Shown here in pieces: positions 60,387 to 64,000 of a stretch of 64,000 bases of DNA (positions within the stretch are counted from its first letter, which is position 1; each line of letters opens with the position of its first letter). Source of the stretch: Fimbriimonadaceae bacterium (GTDB lineage Bacteria > Armatimonadota > Fimbriimonadia > Fimbriimonadales > Fimbriimonadaceae). The stretch covers positions 158,451-222,450 of the forward strand of contig JAMLGR010000006.1 in the NCBI GenBank assembly GCA_023957775.1. Reading direction: 5' to 3'. Under the pieces are notes generated by a model. That model worked only from the letters and a program-made list of their open reading frames with translations. It made no database searches and was not told the origin of the DNA. Both the position numbers and the translations under genes were made by a program.

Positions 60387-62114
60387 CTAGTTGTTGATCT
60401 GCGCCCAGCCGCTCCAGTTGGAGGTTCCCACTCCGTTGAACGCCCGCACGTGGTACCGGAAGGTCCCCGAGCCAGGCTGGTCGGTGGTGGACGTGACATC
60501 GGCACCGACGGTGCCGACGGTCGTGGTCTCGCGCCACCGGTTGCCGACCTTCCTCTCGCGCTCCACCACGAACCCGTCCTCGTTGTTCGAGTTGTCGGAC
60601 CACGCGATGGTCACGGTGCCTCCGCTGCTGCCAAGGCTCGGGGTGCCCGGAGCGTTGGGTGGAGTCGGCGGACCCACGGGCGCGTTGCCGAGAGCCGTAC
60701 CGGCGTCCACCACGCCTCCCGAGACGGTCTTGCCGGCCAGAGCCGCGATCGGCCTCGCCGTGTTCAAGATCCGATTTCGAACCTGCTGGTAGGTCCAGCC
60801 CGGGTTCTGGACGTAGAGCAGACCCGCCGTTCCCGCGACGAAGGGCGCGGCCTGGGAAGTTCCGCTGAGGAACTGCTGGGTCACGCCTTGGCTAAGGAGC
60901 CAGGTGCTCAGGATGTAGTCGCCGGGCGCGCCGACGTCCACCGTGGAGGCGCCGTAGTTCGACCAGCTTGGCATCTGGTCGTTCATGTCGGTCGCGGCCA
61001 CGCTGATGATGTTGTCCAGGTCGAAGGACGCGGGGTAGTGGCGCTTCTTCCCCTTGTCGTTGTTGCTTCCTTCATTGCCCGCGGCGGCGACGAACAGGTG
61101 CCCGGCCGTCTGGGATGCTTGAATCACATCGTAGAGCGTCTGGATGATCGTCCCCGAACTGTAGCCATAGCTGTTGTTCGAGACCTTGACGCCCTTGTTC
61201 ACCGCGTACTGGAGCGCGAGCGCCGCGTCGGACATCAGGCCGCTGCCGTTCGCGTCGAAGCAGCGCAGGGGCATGAGCTGGCACTGCCACATCATGCCCA
61301 CGATGCCCTGCAACGGCTCGGTGCCACCCTCTTCCGCCCCGACAATGCCCGCGACGTGCGTGCCGTGGCCGTTGAGGTCCATGGGATCGTTGTCTCCTTC
61401 GGAGAAGTCCCAGCCCCGGATGTCGTCGACATAGCCGTTGTTGTCGTTGTCGAGGCCGTCCACGATCTCGCCCGGATTGCTCCAGATCTTGTCGTTGAGA
61501 TTGTGGTGGGTGTACTGGATGCCCGTGTCGATGATCGCCACGACGAAGTCGGGGTCGCCGATCGTCATCCACCACGCTTCCGGCGCGTTCACATCCGCCC
61601 CGGCGGTGGCTTGGTAGCCGTTGAAGGCCTGCCCGTCGTTGTGGAAACCCCACGAAGTCGGATAGAAGCTCGGGTCGCTGGGGAACCTCTGTTCGCCGCT
61701 CTGGTCGACGTGCATCACCACGTCCAGCTCCGCGTACTCGACGCCCGGCGTTCGCTCGAGGTCGGCGACGACCGCCTCGGGTGAGCGTCCGTTCGTGGCG
61801 ACCAGTTCCAAACCCGGAACGAGCTGGAACTTGCGCAGGGTGGTGGCCCCTGCTACGAACTTCGCCCATTCGTTGGCGGAGACTGCGGCTTCGTTCCGAA
61901 ACTTGACGAGAACTGCATACGGGTTCCGCGTCAGCCCGGAGTCGGCTTTGAGGGCGGCCATCGCCTTTCGATGGACGGCCGTGAATCTGAATTGCGCGAT
62001 CGCATCCTGAGTGTCAGGGGCCTGGGCACCCGCCAGCAGGCTCAGCCCCGCGAAGACGGCGACTCCGGCAAAGAGTCGGCCGAATGCGCGCGTTGTCACT
62101 TGGATCCTCATCAT
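60387..62114 (-). CDS. Secreted subtilisin-like serine peptidase (S8) with fibronectin-III-like tail
   Basis: A 575-residue exported protease. After a signal peptide (RLFAGVAVFAGLSLLAGAQA) comes an I9-like propeptide (about 55-135: YAVLVKFRNEAAVSANEWAKFV, TPGVEYAELDVVMH). The catalytic triad is Asp in VVAIIDTGIQYTHHN (near 195), His in MDLNGHGTHVAGIVGAEEGG (near 250) and Ser in FLSGTSQAAPFVAGTAGLLY (near 415), with oxyanion region AAAGNEGSNND. Acidic loops (VDGLDNDNNGYVDD) suggest calcium binding. The last 95 residues form a fibronectin-III-like domain (PPNAPGTPSLGSSGGTVTIAWSDNSNNEDGFVVERE). It is followed by a clear terminator. Confidence 0.93.
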   Translation of the reverse strand: MMRIQVTTRAFGRLFAGVAVFAGLSLLAGAQAPDTQDAIAQFRFTAVHRKAMAALKADSGLTRNPYAVLVKFRNEAAVSANEWAKFVAGATTLRKFQLVPGLELVATNGRSPEAVVADLERTPGVEYAELDVVMHVDQSGEQRFPSDPSFYPTSWGFHNDGQAFNGYQATAGADVNAPEAWWMTIGDPDFVVAIIDTGIQYTHHNLNDKIWSNPGEIVDGLDNDNNGYVDDIRGWDFSEGDNDPMDLNGHGTHVAGIVGAEEGGTEPLQGIVGMMWQCQLMPLRCFDANGSGLMSDAALALQYAVNKGVKVSNNSYGYSSGTIIQTLYDVIQASQTAGHLFVAAAGNEGSNNDKGKKRHYPASFDLDNIISVAATDMNDQMPSWSNYGASTVDVGAPGDYILSTWLLSQGVTQQFLSGTSQAAPFVAGTAGLLYVQNPGWTYQQVRNRILNTARPIAALAGKTVSGGVVDAGTALGNAPVGPPTPPNAPGTPSLGSSGGTVTIAWSDNSNNEDGFVVERERKVGNRWRETTTVGTVGADVTSTTDQPGSGTFRYHVRAFNGVGTSNWSGWAQINN

Positions 62115-62180
62115 GTCCTCCTCGTTTGGTCAAAACGTTGAACCAAGGGTCCATGAGCGAAGGTGACCGATTTGTGACGG

Positions 62181-62470
62181 GGGCGCAAAGGCGCCGAAGG
62201 TTTCACGCAAAGAACGCAAAGATCGCTAGGGGAATCTCACGCGGAGGCGCTGAGGCGCGGGGGATTGGCACGCGAAGAACGCAAAGACGCAAAGATGGAG
62301 CGCGCCCTGCGAGGTTCGGCCGACGAAAACACCCTCAGCGCCTCAGCGCCTCTGCGTGAAACCCATAGCGCTCTTTGCGTTCTTTGCGTGAGATTTCCCC
62401 TCCGAGCCTCTGCGCCTCCGCGTGCAATTCCCCCATAGCGATCCTTGCGTTCTTTGCGTGAGATCCCCCT
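62181..62470. repeat. Inverted cluster of TTTCACGCAAAG-type repeats
   Basis: The 355-nt gap between the two minus-strand genes is filled by this repeat family. The left part (62181-62297) has units on the plus strand (TTTCACGCAAAGAACGCAAAG, ACGCGAAGAACGCAAAGACGC). The right part (62332-62470) has at least two units in reverse orientation (TTTGCGTTCTTTGCGTGAGAT twice, and CTCAGCGCCTCTGCGTGAAA). No gene was recognised inside. Confidence 0.85.
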
Positions 62471-64000
62471 CAGCGCGCTCGCACCCCGGTGAGGTCGATG
62501 CCCCAGAGGCCGCGGCCGTGCGTGGCCAGGATCAAGAACCCGTCGCTGCGGATCGCGAGGTCGTGGGCGTAGACCGTGGGCAGGCCCTTCCCCAGCACGG
62601 TCCACCTGCGTCCGCCGTCCACCGTGACGTACACGCCCATGTCCGTGCCGACGTAAAGGATCTGCTTGTTGGTCGGGTCCTCCTTCACCACGTTCACCGA
62701 GCCGCCGGGGATGTTCCCCGCAATGGAGGTCCAGGTCTTGCCGTAGTCCGTGGACTTGAAGAGGTACGTGCCGAAGTCGTCGCTGCGTTTGCCGTTCACC
62801 CCGACGTACACGGTGCCCTCGTCGAACCGCGAGGCCTCGAGGGTGGCGATGTGGAGTCCCTCGGGCAGACCGGCGTTCGCCTTCGTCCACGTGGCGCCCT
62901 CGTCGCGCGTGACCTGCACGTTGCCGTCGTCGGTCCCCGCGTAGATCACGCCCTTCTTGAGCGGGGACTCGGCGATGGCGAAGACCGTCGAGTACGCGAT
63001 GTTGCCCTGCTTCGCCTCGTCGAGGTTGGTGAGGTCGGGACTGATCTTCCGCCACGTCGCCCCCTGGTCGTCGCTCACGAACACGAACTGCGCGCCGAAA
63101 AGCACCCGGTTGGGATCGGCGGGCGAGACGATGATCGGGGAGACCCACTGCGCCCGCTTGCGGTCCGTTCCGAAGTCGGGCGAGAGGGATTTGTTGAGGG
63201 GCGGGTTTCCGTTGCGCGGGTTCTTCTGGCTGTAGTCGGCCAGGCTGGGTCCGCCGCCGTATCGGGTCACGTAGTACACAAGGTCGGGGTTGGTCGGATC
63301 CACGGCGTGCCGGCCCGACTCGTCGCCGGGGCCGGGCGCCCACGACTTGCCCTCGAGCGTGCGGTCCGGGTTCACCACAATCTCGCCACGCCAACCGCCG
63401 AAATCCTGACGGCTCGAGTACGCGTGGAACGTGCCTTCGGCTTGCGAGATCGAGACGTTGTAGAACTGCGCGATGGGCATGTTGTTCGCGTGCTCGTAGG
63501 AGTCCAGCCCGTCGTGGCTGACCATGAGCCCGCCGTCGTTCCCGACCAGCACGTTCTTCGAGTCCTTGGGGTTGATCCACTCCGCGTGGTAGTCGGAGTG
63601 GTTGCCCCGCACGTTCTTCCACGTCTTGCCGCCGTCCGTGGTGCGGGCGAACCGGAGCCCGAACACGTCCATGGTCAGCGGGTCGTTCGGATCGACGCGG
63701 ATCTGGCCGAAGTACCAGGAGTATTCGGGGAATACGTTCTTGACCGCGGTCCCGCCCTCGACGGCCTTCCACGTTTCGCCCTTGTCCTCGCTGCGGAACA
63801 CCTCCGCGCCGTCGCGGAAGATCACGGCCACTACCACGTTGGGCTGGCTGTCACATATGTCGAGGCCGATCCGCTCGCACTCGCCCTTGGCGAAATCGGG
63901 AAGTCCCTCGGTGAGCGGCTTCCACGTTTTGCCGCCGTCGGTGGTCTTGTAGATGCCGCTCTCGGGACTGGCCACCGGGTCGTTCCACCGCGTTCGCAGA
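62470..64000 (-). CDS. Asp-box (BNR/sortilin-like) repeat protein (5' truncated)
   Basis: The C-terminal ~510 residues of a secreted propeller protein; the frame is open to the window edge (LRTRWNDPVASPESGIYKTTDGGKTW), so the start and any signal peptide lie outside. Asp-box repeats are clear: KTTDGGKTWKPLTEGLP, RSEDKGETWKAVEGG, RTTDGGKTWKNVRGNHS, VSDDQGATWRKISPDL, VTRDEGATWTKANAGLP, KSTDYGKTWTSIAGNIPGGSVN, VTVDGGRRWTVLGKGLP. It ends with LILATHGRGLWGIDLTGVRAR, the standard tail of this propeller class. It is related to, but shorter at its C-terminus than, the protein at 52001-54679. Confidence 0.85.
   Translation of the reverse strand, partial: LRTRWNDPVASPESGIYKTTDGGKTWKPLTEGLPDFAKGECERIGLDICDSQPNVVVAVIFRDGAEVFRSEDKGETWKAVEGGTAVKNVFPEYSWYFGQIRVDPNDPLTMDVFGLRFARTTDGGKTWKNVRGNHSDYHAEWINPKDSKNVLVGNDGGLMVSHDGLDSYEHANNMPIAQFYNVSISQAEGTFHAYSSRQDFGGWRGEIVVNPDRTLEGKSWAPGPGDESGRHAVDPTNPDLVYYVTRYGGGPSLADYSQKNPRNGNPPLNKSLSPDFGTDRKRAQWVSPIIVSPADPNRVLFGAQFVFVSDDQGATWRKISPDLTNLDEAKQGNIAYSTVFAIAESPLKKGVIYAGTDDGNVQVTRDEGATWTKANAGLPEGLHIATLEASRFDEGTVYVGVNGKRSDDFGTYLFKSTDYGKTWTSIAGNIPGGSVNVVKEDPTNKQILYVGTDMGVYVTVDGGRRWTVLGKGLPTVYAHDLAIRSDGFLILATHGRGLWGIDLTGVRAR

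Overview
This is a GC-rich chromosomal stretch of a free-living, probably Gram-negative-type bacterium. It encodes Sec and Tat exported proteins, many lipoproteins, a SARP/BTAD-TPR regulator, pseudopilin-like sequence, several Asp-box (BNR/sortilin-like) secreted proteins, an S10 carboxypeptidase and paired YncE-propeller/phosphoesterase proteins. That mix, with dense short operons on both strands, resembles Armatimonadota (Fimbriimonadia). The placement is inferred from gene content only; no rRNA or tRNA was found here. No prophage, transposase, CRISPR array or RNA gene was recognised.

Layout. 1-6.7 kb: the 3' end of a berberine-bridge-type FAD oxidase, a small methyltransferase, an unknown protein with a HEATH motif, then a run of small enzymes (two VOC proteins, a double-GNAT fusion, a GNAT, DUF1801, DUF1697, ThpR). 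6.7-10.7 kb (minus): S10 carboxypeptidase and a YncE-propeller/phosphoesterase. 10.9-12.6 kb: a VKOR-like membrane protein with a thioredoxin-like tail, followed directly by a secreted peptide with ten cysteines. 12.7-14.4 kb: a membrane protein with a pseudopilin-like tail and a DUF302 protein. 14.3-28.5 kb: a carbohydrate island with a sugar ABC importer (minus strand), sulfatase, alpha-L-fucosidase, GH2 beta-galactosidase and galactokinase, plus GNAT, DUF1579 and M16-like genes. 28.5-32.7 kb (minus): a SARP regulator and a large unknown lipoprotein. 32.7-35.8 kb: DUF5990, ModABC, DUF302. 35.8-39.0 kb: an OmpR-type response regulator, a histidine kinase and a Spy-like glycine-rich protein. 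39.1-39.75 kb: a methionine sulfoxide reductase A whose catalytic codon is UGA. 39.8-45.2 kb: a DUF4349-like protein, GH20 hexosaminidase, COG2521-type methyltransferase and Tat-type phosphoesterase. 45.2-54.7 kb: a second YncE/phosphoesterase, a TetR-HlyD-ABC efflux operon and an Asp-box protein. 54.8-64 kb: PruA, a histidine-box hydroxylase, an FdhF/YdeP molybdoenzyme, a subtilisin, and a truncated second Asp-box protein.

How the genes fit together. The importer, sulfatase, fucosidase, beta-galactosidase and galactokinase form a plausible pathway for sulfated fucose/galactose glycans, with GH20 adding N-acetylhexosamine release. ModABC would feed molybdate to molybdoenzymes such as the FdhF/YdeP protein. 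The two-component pair and the Spy-like gene share an upstream 14-nt motif and look like an envelope-stress circuit. The efflux operon carries two copies of a TetR-type palindrome.

The strongest discovery candidates are: (1) the MsrA with in-frame UGA at its active-site cysteine and a bacterial-SECIS-like hairpin right after it, suggesting an exported selenoprotein; (2) the VKOR-like/thioredoxin protein coupled to a cysteine-rich secreted peptide, suggesting a dedicated disulfide-maturation pair; (3) at least four families of short intergenic repeats, including a 132-bp tandem array, heptamer arrays inverted around the sulfatase, and a hairpin repeat that supplies the C-terminus of the beta-galactosidase.
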